DNA from: an uncultured Bacteroidales bacterium | GTDB taxonomy: Bacteria; Bacteroidota; Bacteroidia; Bacteroidales; UBA932 | Direction: 5' to 3' | NCBI GenBank assembly: GCA_944325435.1 | Contig: CALVAC010000002.1 | Span: 62,001 to 126,000, forward strand | DNA length: 64,000 nucleotides | Shown: positions 42,494 through 49,558 of the stretch, one piece after another | Position numbering within the stretch: position 1 is the first letter of the stretch | How the letters are laid out: the number at the start of each line of letters is the position of its first letter | Notes under the pieces: model-generated | Database searches by the model: none | What the model saw: only the letters and a program-made list of their open reading frames with translations | Told to the model about the DNA's origin: nothing | Position numbers and translations under genes: made by a program

Positions 42494-42625
42494 GTTATAT
42501 TATTTGATTCATTAAAATATTTATCAATATAAATCAGTTTATTATATGATATTATCTAAATAAACACTTTAGATAATGGAGACTCCGGGACTGGCCCTGG
42601 ATATTGTTTTTACAAAATCTTTTTC

Positions 42626-42633
42626 TACCTTTG
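42626..42633 (+). promoter_or_regulatory. Promoter of RNA cassette D
   Basis: TACCTTTG with ATTG 19 bases upstream. The expected start coincides with the 5' tag at 42639. Confidence 0.8.
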
Positions 42634-42638
42634 CCATT

Positions 42639-42819
42639 GCTACTGAACTATAATATATATCTATCTTTTCTGCCGTGTGTATTTTCACCAGAAAAATAGA
42701 TGATTGCCCTGCATACGGTGGCTTCTGCCTTGGAAACTTGGCAGACAATATACGGCAGAATATGTTGTAGTTTGGTAGCACCACCTAAGTGCAGGGCTTT
42801 CATTGCAATATGTTGTAAC
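42639..42819 (+). ncRNA. Tagged leader RNA, copy D
   Basis: The 5' tag GCTACTGAACTATAATA (42639-42655) can pair over all 17 positions with the antitag TGTTGTAGTTTGGTAGC (42763-42779) if four G-U pairs are allowed. The antitag is exactly complementary to the gene tag at 42822-42838. P2 pairs 42706-42713 with 42790-42797. P4 is CTGCC/GGCAG (42725-42729 with 42740-42744) where copies A and B have CCGCC/GGCGG, a compensatory change that supports the stem. Pseudoknot strands are 42670-42676 and 42752-42758. Confidence 0.86.
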
Positions 42820-43125
42820 ATGCTACCAAACTACAACACCAGCGGACTCCCATACGGGATGTCGAATGTCACGAATCCGGCCTTCATCCAGGCAGCACAG
42901 TTTCTCTATGCACAGTATCCCGGGATTTACAAGATGCGTATCAAGCACAAGGGACGGACGAGGAGGTCAGTGATGATCCGTGTGTACAGCGGCACCGGTC
43001 TCCAGCGTACGAAGGCGTGCAAGGGCTACAGCCTTGCGTCAGCTGTCGCGAACCTGATGCAGTGCATCAAGAAGGACCGAGACCTGCTCGGCCGCCTGAC
43101 CCATCCCGAGCGGTTCGTCAGCTGA
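42820..43125 (+). CDS. Basic cassette protein, copy D (101 aa)
   Basis: It starts MLPNYNTSGLPYGMSN at 42820 in alignment with copies A and B; an in-frame extension to 42700 is coincidental. From GMSNVTNP the protein equals copy B, while nucleotide differences are at third positions. It is separated from the integrase by a terminator. As in the other copies the tag writes the first six or seven codons. Confidence 0.8.
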   Translation: MLPNYNTSGLPYGMSNVTNPAFIQAAQFLYAQYPGIYKMRIKHKGRTRRSVMIRVYSGTGLQRTKACKGYSLASAVANLMQCIKKDRDLLGRLTHPERFVS

Positions 43126-43151
43126 GAATGTCCGGACTGTCAGGAATGAAT

Positions 43152-43177
43152 GAGGGGCACCCTTGCGGATGCCCCTC
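43152..43177 (+). terminator. Terminator of RNA cassette D
   Basis: GAGGGGCA and TGCCCCTC form an 8-bp stem with a 10-base loop, then CC and six T. It separates cassette D from the convergent integrase gene. Confidence 0.85.
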
Positions 43178-43225
43178 CCTTTTTTGAAAAGCTGTCAAAC
43201 AAAAAGATAGGGATTTTTCTATTGT

Positions 43226-44407
43226 TTAGAGTATTCCCTGGTAGTTCAGGAGGATCGGGTTTGCGTTCTTGATGTCCTGCGGGGTGTAGATGTCGGTCAT
43301 GAGGAGGGAGGAGTGCCTGGCCTGTTCCTTGACGGAGAGGGCATCGCATCCGGAGCGGAGCATGGCGGTGATGCCGGTGTCCTTGAGGCTGTAGAACTTG
43401 TATTCCTTCGGGAATCTGAGGGCGGGGCGGATGTGGTAGCTCCAGTAGTCGCGGTACCGTTTCTCGTCCGTCCATTCCTTGCCCGGACGGAATCCGGTGC
43501 TGAAGATGTACCAGTCTGAGGGGCAGTCGAAGTATCCGAGGTCTATCATGAGGTGGATGATCTTGGCGGGCATGGTGACGACGGCCGCCTTGCGGTTCTT
43601 GCTGACGGTGTCTGGGATGAGGATGGTCTGCTTGCGGATGTTGATGCTGGAGAGCTTGAGGAGGGCTATCTCCTTTGGGCGAATGAGCATGTAGTGCAGA
43701 AAGTAGCAGACGAGCAGGAACGGGCGGTTGTTGGCTTCCAGCCAGTCGTGCAGGCGGGCTATGTCCCGTTCGGGGATGATTGTGCGCTCTTTCTTCAGCT
43801 TTGACCTGGAGAACGGCTGGATGCCCTCTGTCGGCTTGCTTTTGAGGTAGGAGTGTTGGACCAGGAATGTGCTGAATGACTTGAGGAACACGAGGTAGTT
43901 GTTGCGTGTCCTCGGGGTGTTCTGCCTGTCTATATATACATAGTCGAGGAACTCCGTGCAGAATTCCCGGTCGAACTGGTAGATGTAGGTGATGGGTACT
44001 TTCCTGTCATCGTTCCACTGCTGCATGATTCTGGAGTGGCAGATGTAGTCGTGGTGGGTGGATTGGCGGAGCAGGCCGTCGTTGAGCATCTTGGTTGTCC
44101 AGTTGCGGTAGTGTTCGAGGGCTTCGGAGAAGTATCTGTAAGTCCTGTCAGGGTTGTCCTCGATCCATGGGTTCCAGCCTTTCTCAAGCTTCGCGGACAG
44201 TCTGGCGCATAGCTGCGATGCGAACTTCTTCATCTGTGATACCGACCCGACGCTGTTTATCTTGATGCGTTTGCGGCGCATCCGGTTCAGCGCCGGGTCG
44301 AATGCGTAGAATCCTATGTACCAGCAGGCACCGGTATATAGTCTGGGATAGGTGAATGAGAGGATTTCGTTCAGCTCCGAGGAGCGCGGCGTGTGGTTGC
44401 ACGACAT
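43226..44407 (-). CDS. int: Tyrosine integrase at the right prophage end
   Basis: This 393-residue Bacteroidetes-type phage integrase lies 142 bp from attR. It has an arm-type N-terminus (LYTGACWYIGFYAFDPALNR), a SAM-like core-binding domain (about 95-190) and a catalytic domain. The first Arg is in LIRPKEIALLKL, the His of box III in EQARHSSLLM, and the Tyr in DIYTP. The HxxR box reads YSLKDTGIT, with Lys and Asp instead of Arg and His, a variant seen in some Bacteroidetes integrases. Its place next to the tRNA suggests it catalysed integration. Confidence 0.88.
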   Translation of the reverse strand: MSCNHTPRSSELNEILSFTYPRLYTGACWYIGFYAFDPALNRMRRKRIKINSVGSVSQMKKFASQLCARLSAKLEKGWNPWIEDNPDRTYRYFSEALEHYRNWTTKMLNDGLLRQSTHHDYICHSRIMQQWNDDRKVPITYIYQFDREFCTEFLDYVYIDRQNTPRTRNNYLVFLKSFSTFLVQHSYLKSKPTEGIQPFSRSKLKKERTIIPERDIARLHDWLEANNRPFLLVCYFLHYMLIRPKEIALLKLSSINIRKQTILIPDTVSKNRKAAVVTMPAKIIHLMIDLGYFDCPSDWYIFSTGFRPGKEWTDEKRYRDYWSYHIRPALRFPKEYKFYSLKDTGITAMLRSGCDALSVKEQARHSSLLMTDIYTPQDIKNANPILLNYQGIL

Positions 44408-44462
44408 TTTTTTAATACATTTTCCGGAGAAGATGTATCAGGGTTGAACTTAAAACGACATT

Positions 44463-44501
44463 GGCGGGATTCCGGTTGTCCCGAAACTGTCCCGCCTTTT
44501 T
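44463..44501 (+). terminator. Rightward terminator at the prophage edge
   Basis: GGCGGGA (44463-44469) pairs with TCCCGCC (44490-44496), followed by five T. It would stop rightward phage transcription before it reaches the tRNA and host genes in antisense. Confidence 0.7.
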
Positions 44502-44509
44502 GCTGCGAC

Positions 44510-44539
44510 AACTATTTATCTGTTGGTTTATAAATAGTT
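44510..44539 (-). terminator. AT-rich hairpin downstream of tRNA-Glu
   Basis: AACTATTTAT (44510-44519) and ATAAATAGTT (44530-44539) form a 10-bp stem just downstream of the tRNA 3' end. It may replace the host terminator that was displaced to 964-993, or be an integrase arm site. Confidence 0.4.
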
Positions 44540-44549
44540 ATATAATGTC

Positions 44550-44566
44550 TTGTAGTGGGTAGGAGA
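44550..44566. repeat. attR core (17-bp direct repeat) in tRNA-Glu
   Basis: Identical to 995-1011. It covers the 3' acceptor strand and the first part of the T arm, so phage integration keeps the tRNA gene whole. Confidence 0.85.
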
Positions 44567-44624
44567 ATCGAACTCCTATTGCAAGATTGAGAATCTTGAG
44601 TACTAACCGTTATACGAACCCACC
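44553..44624 (-). tRNA. tRNA-Glu (anticodon CTC)
   Basis: The minus strand folds into a cloverleaf. The acceptor GGTGGGT pairs with ACCCACT (first pair G-U), the D stem is GTA/TAC, and the anticodon stem CAAGA/TCTTG encloses the loop TTCTCAA with anticodon CTC. The T stem is AGGAG/CTCCT with loop TTCGATT. CCA is not encoded. Its 3' end faces the prophage. Confidence 0.95.
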
Positions 44625-44721
44625 GTTTCTCATTTGGGACTGCAAAAATATGACAAATTTCTTTTCCCTCCAAATTTTTCTTTAAATTCAGTAGCGGATT
44701 TCTGAAAATTCGTGCGTATGC

Positions 44722-45090
44722 CTATTTCATAAAGACGAAGAACACTGCAAGAATCAGGCAGATGAACGCTGCAAGGTGATTCCACTGCAGGGTCTGGTTC
44801 TTGAAGAGCAGGGTGACGACCACCGTGAATACCGTCAGGGAGATGACTTCCTGTATCACTTTCAGCTGCATTATGTTGAAAGGCCCTCCGTTTTCATTGA
44901 AACCTATCCTGTTTGCCGGAACCTGGGCGCAATACTCGAAGAACGCTATGGCCCACGAGAAGATGATGACAAGTATCAGCGGCCAGTTGGATGAAATTTT
45001 CATCTCCTGCAGCTTCAGATGCCCGTACCAGGCAAATGTCATGAATATGTTGGATGTTATCAGCAGCAGTACAGTCCAGAGAGCTTTCAT
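44722..45090 (-). CDS. DMT-family membrane protein (DUF486)
   Basis: This 122-residue protein has four hydrophobic segments and the characteristic sequence FMTFAWYGHLK near the start, with AFFEYCAQVPANRIGF in the middle, which are hallmarks of DUF486. The family is a small relative of the drug/metabolite transporter superfamily with unknown substrate. It is divergently transcribed from the phosphohexomutase gene, with its own promoter at 45113-45120. Confidence 0.85.
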   Translation of the reverse strand: MKALWTVLLLITSNIFMTFAWYGHLKLQEMKISSNWPLILVIIFSWAIAFFEYCAQVPANRIGFNENGGPFNIMQLKVIQEVISLTVFTVVVTLLFKNQTLQWNHLAAFICLILAVFFVFMK

Positions 45091-45112
45091 TTCATTCGTT
45101 TTTTTCGGGCGG

Positions 45113-45120
45113 CAAAGGTA
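45113..45120 (-). promoter_or_regulatory. Promoter of the DUF486 gene
   Basis: The minus strand reads TACCTTTG, 23 bases before the start codon. Confidence 0.7.
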
Positions 45121-45163
45121 ACACTATATGGTAAAAAAGCAAACAAAATTCATCAGAGTTTAT

Positions 45164-45171
45164 TATCTTTG
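45164..45171 (+). promoter_or_regulatory. Promoter of the phosphohexomutase gene
   Basis: TATCTTTG, 71 bases before the start codon at 45242. Confidence 0.7.
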
Positions 45172-45241
45172 CCAAGGTATGTCCGCCTTTCCGGCCGGAT
45201 GACCTTATAAACAGATAATTCATTAACAACAGGATATCGTC

Positions 45242-46696
45242 ATGACGCTTATTAAATCTATTTCGGGTATAAGGGGTACGATCGGCGGAGAGCCAGGCAA
45301 TGCCCTTACACCTGTGGACATTGTCAAATTCGTATATGCATACTGTGTCAAACTGAGGGAACGCAGGCCAAAGCAGCAAGGGGAGAGGTACAGGGTTGTC
45401 GTCGGGAAGGATGCCAGGATTTCAGGAGAAATGGTGGAACAGCTGGTATGCGGGACATTGATTGCCTGCGGAGTGAATGTGGTCAAGGCTGGTTTCGCCT
45501 CCACCCCAACTACGGAAATGGCGGTGATTTTCGAGAATGCGGATGGAGGTATCATACTGACGGCTTCGCATAATCCCAAACAGTGGAACGCACTGAAGCT
45601 TCTCAATGAGAAAGGCGAATTCCTCAATGCGGAAGAGGGTGCAGCCATCCTTGAATGTGCCGATGCCGAGGACTTCGATTTTGCGGATGTGGATTCGATA
45701 GGGACAATCGAGGAAAAAGATTTCACTGACAGACACATAGATGCAGTTCTTGCTCTGGAGGCCGTGGATGCGGATGCTGTCAGGAAAGCAGGCTTCAAGG
45801 TGGTGCTCGATGCAGTCAATTCTGTCGGTGGTATCATTATGCCGCGCCTGTTGCGGAGACTCGGTGTCGAGTGCATCGAGATCAACTGCGAGCCTACTGG
45901 CAATTTCGCCCATAATCCGGAGCCGCTGCCTGCAAACCTCGTTCAGCTGAGCGATGCTGTTGTCAGCAACAGGGCAGATCTCGGGATATCAGTCGATCCG
46001 GATGTGGACCGTCTTGCCCTTATCTGTGAAGACGGGAAACCTTTCGGGGAAGAATACACGCTCGTCAGCGTGGCCGACTATCTGCTGTCCAGGGCAGTCG
46101 AAAAGTCAGCCGCAGAAGGGAAGACAGTCGAGGAATCCATTGCTCCATATAAACTTGCGACTGCATCCAATCTCTCATCTTCCAGGGCGTTGAGGGATGT
46201 GACGGAAAAGCACGGGGGAAAATACTATGCTTCCGCTGTCGGTGAAGTCAATGTCACGACAAAGATGAAGGAATGCGGTGCCCTCATCGGCGGAGAAGGC
46301 AACGGAGGAGTGATCTATCCGGCTCTCCATTACGGCAGGGATGCGATGGTGGGTGTGGCGCTTTTCCTTACCAATCTCGCGTACCGGAAATGCAGTGTGT
46401 CCGGACTGCTCGGGACATATCCATCATACACGATTGCAAAGAACAGGATTGAACTGTCCGACAAGTCGTTGATAGACAAGATACTCTCTGAGATGAAGTC
46501 CATCTATGCCAAAGAGGATATCAACGATATCGATGGGGTCAAGATCTCTTTCGAGGCGGACCGCAAATGGGTCCATCTCAGGAGGTCGAACACCGAACCT
46601 ATAATCAGGGTATATGCGGAAGCCCCTACGCAGCAGGCAGCAGAAGAACTGGCCGGAGAGATAATCAGAATGGCGGATTCCATAATCAAGGCCTGA
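45242..46696 (+). CDS. glmM: Phosphoglucosamine mutase / phosphohexomutase
   Basis: This 484-residue alpha-D-phosphohexomutase has all four loops. The phosphoserine loop is TASHNP (in GGIILTASHNPKQWNALK), the metal loop is DPDVDR (SVDPDVDRLALI), the sugar loop is in GEGNGG, and the phosphate loop is RRSNTEP near the end. The start (SISGIRGTIGG) is typical of the GlmM-like type in Bacteroidetes, and the length is normal. It would interconvert hexosamine-6-P and -1-P for peptidoglycan or envelope sugars. A phosphomannomutase activity is an alternative. Confidence 0.85.
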   Translation: MTLIKSISGIRGTIGGEPGNALTPVDIVKFVYAYCVKLRERRPKQQGERYRVVVGKDARISGEMVEQLVCGTLIACGVNVVKAGFASTPTTEMAVIFENADGGIILTASHNPKQWNALKLLNEKGEFLNAEEGAAILECADAEDFDFADVDSIGTIEEKDFTDRHIDAVLALEAVDADAVRKAGFKVVLDAVNSVGGIIMPRLLRRLGVECIEINCEPTGNFAHNPEPLPANLVQLSDAVVSNRADLGISVDPDVDRLALICEDGKPFGEEYTLVSVADYLLSRAVEKSAAEGKTVEESIAPYKLATASNLSSSRALRDVTEKHGGKYYASAVGEVNVTTKMKECGALIGGEGNGGVIYPALHYGRDAMVGVALFLTNLAYRKCSVSGLLGTYPSYTIAKNRIELSDKSLIDKILSEMKSIYAKEDINDIDGVKISFEADRKWVHLRRSNTEPIIRVYAEAPTQQAAEELAGEIIRMADSIIKA

Positions 46697-46711
46697 CGGA
46701 CAGGAGAGGCA

Positions 46712-47776
46712 ATGTTTTCTTTCAGGACTACATCATTGGAAGAACAGCTTGACAGGGCTCTGAGGGAGGGCCGTGTCGGCTGTTTCTGTACCCAGAACTG
46801 CTGGGATACGGAAAGAAGGCGCTATATGTACGACATTTTCCGGGACAGGGGAAATCTTGTGCGTATCTTTTCCCCGAGGGATACCGAGCTTGCTCCGGTG
46901 ACCAACCATATAGAGTTTTCTGCAGAGGAGCTTGCAGGTCTGGATGCGGTTGTGGTTGAGATACAGGATGTGGGGGCGAGGTATTTCAACTATACCGGAG
47001 ATGTGTTCAGACTGATGCTGATGCTCAAGGAGATGGAGAATGCCCCATCTCTATATATAGTGGATCATATCAATCCGGCCGGAAGAGCGGTCGAAGGAAC
47101 GATGCCATCCACACCGGACAAGACAGTCCCGAAAATCGCGCACAGGCACGGCCTTACACTTGGTGAACTTGCCAATCTGTACTACAGCGAAATAAATGCG
47201 AGGTATGCTCTCCACGTGATATCTGCGCTTGCCACTGAATCCAACAAGCAACTGCTGCCGTGGACGATAGCTCCGGCATCCGACATACCCGGGCTTTTTA
47301 CCTGCGACATGTACAGCGGAGGCGGACTCTGGAACAGCACCAATGTCACACCTGGCATAGGTACGGCGCGCCCGTATGAATATATCGGTGCACCGTTCAT
47401 AAAGACATCCGCTAACGAGAACCTCCCTGTACCTGACGGCGTGTCGATGCGTCCGTGTTCCTTCACCCCGTCCTGCGGCCAGTATGAGGGCAGAAAATGT
47501 TTCGGCTACCAGATACTTCTGGAGCCGGGAGGGGAGTATCATTCGCTGATGCACACTCTCCAGCTGATCCATTATTTCAACGACCGCTATCCGGGCGAGT
47601 TCCGCAAGGGAGATGCATTCCGTGACAAGCTGGGGGATGATGTCCTGTACGACTACATAGTCAACAAGGTCAGCTGGCAGGAGGCCAGGGAACATGTCAA
47701 GGTAGAAGAGCAGAAATGGATCCGTAAGGCGAAGAAATATCTCCTCTATGAAGATGCCCCGTACCGTATAAAATGA
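46712..47776 (+). CDS. NamZ/DUF1343 family protein (exo-muramidase type)
   Basis: The 354-residue protein follows glmM by 15 bases. It has DUF1343 motifs: VGCFCTQNCWD, EIQDVGARYFNYTGDVFRLM and DHINPAGRAVEGT, then GLTLGELANLYY, TCDMYSGGGLWNSTNVTPGIGT and FGYQILLEPGG. The family includes NamZ, an exo-beta-N-acetylmuramidase for muropeptide recycling. No signal peptide is seen with the start used, so it may be cytoplasmic or start upstream. Pairing with glmM links both to cell-wall sugar metabolism. Confidence 0.82.
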   Translation: MFSFRTTSLEEQLDRALREGRVGCFCTQNCWDTERRRYMYDIFRDRGNLVRIFSPRDTELAPVTNHIEFSAEELAGLDAVVVEIQDVGARYFNYTGDVFRLMLMLKEMENAPSLYIVDHINPAGRAVEGTMPSTPDKTVPKIAHRHGLTLGELANLYYSEINARYALHVISALATESNKQLLPWTIAPASDIPGLFTCDMYSGGGLWNSTNVTPGIGTARPYEYIGAPFIKTSANENLPVPDGVSMRPCSFTPSCGQYEGRKCFGYQILLEPGGEYHSLMHTLQLIHYFNDRYPGEFRKGDAFRDKLGDDVLYDYIVNKVSWQEAREHVKVEEQKWIRKAKKYLLYEDAPYRIK

Positions 47777-47881
47777 CGGTCCGGAATCCTATCGGCATTA
47801 GAGAGTAACAAAAGGTCAGCTCTCTTTGAGAACCGCATATTCGGCAGAAGGATAGGACCGGCCTGGTGGGAAAGCAAAGAA

Positions 47882-47916
47882 AAGGGGATGACTGAAAAAA
47901 TGAAAGTCATCCCCTT
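47882..47916. terminator. Bidirectional terminator between convergent genes
   Basis: A 12-bp stem (47882-47893 with 47905-47916) separates the NamZ-like gene from the leftward lipoprotein gene. Confidence 0.75.
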
Positions 47917-47982
47917 GCTGTAATACAGGAATTCTGCGGACGGCGTGACACTGATTTGTACCACAGCCTGCAGAATCCGGTT

Positions 47983-49308
47983 CTATTCGGTCACTTCATT
48001 GAAAACGAAGTAGAGGTCCCAATATCCATCAGCAATATACATATCCCATATCATGTGTTCCATAAAAGAGTATATTCCGGTAAAGAAATCTGTCGGAGTA
48101 TAGTCCCTTACGAAAACATGCAGTTGTCTCCCGGATGAAGTGGTACTGAAACCGAAATAGACTGTCGCGCTCTTTTCGTCTTTAGAAGTTGCTGAAAAAG
48201 TATGGTTGACCTTTGACAATGTGGCGGAAATTGCGTTCAAAGGTCTATTTGGCAGCATGGTTGCAGGATCTGCATAAAAATACCATGAGTATGTCATAGG
48301 TGTTATATCGGAGACTTCGCAGTCCATGAAATAGTTCGCAAGGTCTCCGCTCAAGGATGTCACCATCTTGTTCACCCCATCTTCGACCTTGAATTCGATA
48401 ATGTCGGCAGAGGTGTTGTTATGAGGAAGAGCATTCAGGTCATCTCCAGCCTCATTGGTCAGCATCGTCAGAGTAGCCTGGTCCGCCTCAGGATCATCGA
48501 GAATAGGAAAACTTGAGTATGCCCATTTCCCGACAAGGTCATTGAAGGACGGAGCTCCGAATGTCACTTCAAATGTACTGTTTACCCCGGCAGTAAAAAG
48601 ATCCTTGTATTCAGCCGCGATTTTATCCTCATCCACAGCGATGGAAATTGAAGGGGCAGGGTCAGGCACAGATGTCATCAGGGATACGATAGTGACAGTC
48701 GCTGAATTTGTGCCTTTTGCGAAGACAAATTCGGCCGCCCCATCCTTTATTTCATAATCAGTGCCTGCAACTGCATCGGAGGTTATACTGAACGGGATCC
48801 TGTACTCTTGCGGTGTCCTGTATTCTGTACCTGCAGACTCCGTCACAAGGTTCAGGACAACCTCCATTTCTGTGACAAGATCCAGTTCTGTCGTTGTGAA
48901 GCTATAGTGTACAAGCTCTTTCGCTGGAACGGCTATCCGTGTCTGCGCGGTCTCACCGAGGGCATAACCGGCAGGGGCCTGGAGGGAGAGGGTGATGTCG
49001 AGGTCTTCCATGTTGATTGCAGTGAAGGTGACATCTACCGTTGCCTCGGATTCTCCGGAGGCAAAGTTGAAACTGTCAGCGGACAGGGTGTAGTCTGTGC
49101 TTTCAGCGGCAGAACCTCCTGTCGTGAAGTCAACCGAAATGTTTTCCGTGACCGGGGCGGAAGAAATCACCTTGACTGTGACAGCCCCGTCTTCCGTGAT
49201 TTCATAGTTCGCTTTCTCGAAACTGAATGTCGTCATGGAGACTTCATCCTTCTTGCATGAACTGAATATCAGTCCGATGCAGCATAATGACAATAGAAAT
49301 TTTTTCAT
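47983..49308 (-). CDS. Surface lipoprotein with Calx-beta-like domains
   Basis: The lipobox is LIFSSC (signal MKKFLLSLCCIGLIFSSC). Two Calx-beta-like repeats follow (AVTVKVISSAPVTENISVDF around residue 45, then a second near 150-230), and a C-terminal domain of about 180 residues with a VGKWAYSSFPILDD segment. It is the last gene of the leftward SusC/SusD operon, so it is probably exposed on the outer membrane and helps bind the substrate imported there. Substrate unknown. Confidence 0.8.
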   Translation of the reverse strand: MKKFLLSLCCIGLIFSSCKKDEVSMTTFSFEKANYEITEDGAVTVKVISSAPVTENISVDFTTGGSAAESTDYTLSADSFNFASGESEATVDVTFTAINMEDLDITLSLQAPAGYALGETAQTRIAVPAKELVHYSFTTTELDLVTEMEVVLNLVTESAGTEYRTPQEYRIPFSITSDAVAGTDYEIKDGAAEFVFAKGTNSATVTIVSLMTSVPDPAPSISIAVDEDKIAAEYKDLFTAGVNSTFEVTFGAPSFNDLVGKWAYSSFPILDDPEADQATLTMLTNEAGDDLNALPHNNTSADIIEFKVEDGVNKMVTSLSGDLANYFMDCEVSDITPMTYSWYFYADPATMLPNRPLNAISATLSKVNHTFSATSKDEKSATVYFGFSTTSSGRQLHVFVRDYTPTDFFTGIYSFMEHMIWDMYIADGYWDLYFVFNEVTE

Positions 49309-49330
49309 GTCCGTTTGTTTTAGAAGTTAA

Positions 49331-49558
49331 TCAATATGTTGCCTGTTCGTATTCTTCTCTCATCTGCAGGAATTCATCTATCTCCTCCCGGGTAGGAGTC
49401 TCCGGGTACGGGATGGCGTACTGTATGTTGGCATCGGTCTTGGGCGGAAGTTCGTTGTACCGGCTTTCGCAGGATGTCAGCAGACAGCATACGGCAAGTA
49501 CGGATGCAGTTCCGGCTGCCTTCATCATGTTGCTATAGGTATTCGACATAGCCTTCAT
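49331..49558 (-). CDS. Small lipoprotein, 75 aa
   Basis: The lipobox CLLTSC follows a hydrophobic segment (AAGTASVLAVCC). Two or three in-frame Met codons are possible starts; the first overlaps SusD by 26 bases. After the Cys only about 45 residues remain (ESRYNELPPKTDANIQYAIP), so it is a small accessory lipoprotein of the SusC/D operon. Function unknown. Confidence 0.6.
   Translation of the reverse strand: MKAMSNTYSNMMKAAGTASVLAVCCLLTSCESRYNELPPKTDANIQYAIPYPETPTREEIDEFLQMREEYEQATY

Larger units (their letters stand above)
995..44566. mobile_element. Complete siphovirus-type prophage integrated in tRNA-Glu
   Basis: The element is bounded by 17-bp direct repeats, one inside the 3' end of tRNA-Glu(CTC), with a tyrosine integrase beside the right repeat. 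Inside are a divergent repressor, primase-helicase, S49 prohead protease, capsid, both terminase subunits, portal, tape measure, distal tail proteins, holin, M15 endolysin and a spanin-like protein. All core genes are full length, so it looks intact. Accessory cassettes interrupt the virion genes in several places. Confidence 0.93.

Noticed and set aside
42700..42819. In-frame N-terminal extension of the copy D gene
   Set aside because: It would translate the structured leader; copies A and B are not open in the same way and all copies align at the ATG next to the tag.
10443..42838. Tags as products of a diversity-generating retroelement
   Set aside because: There is no reverse transcriptase or template/variable repeat pair in the window, and the tag variation is not adenine-specific.
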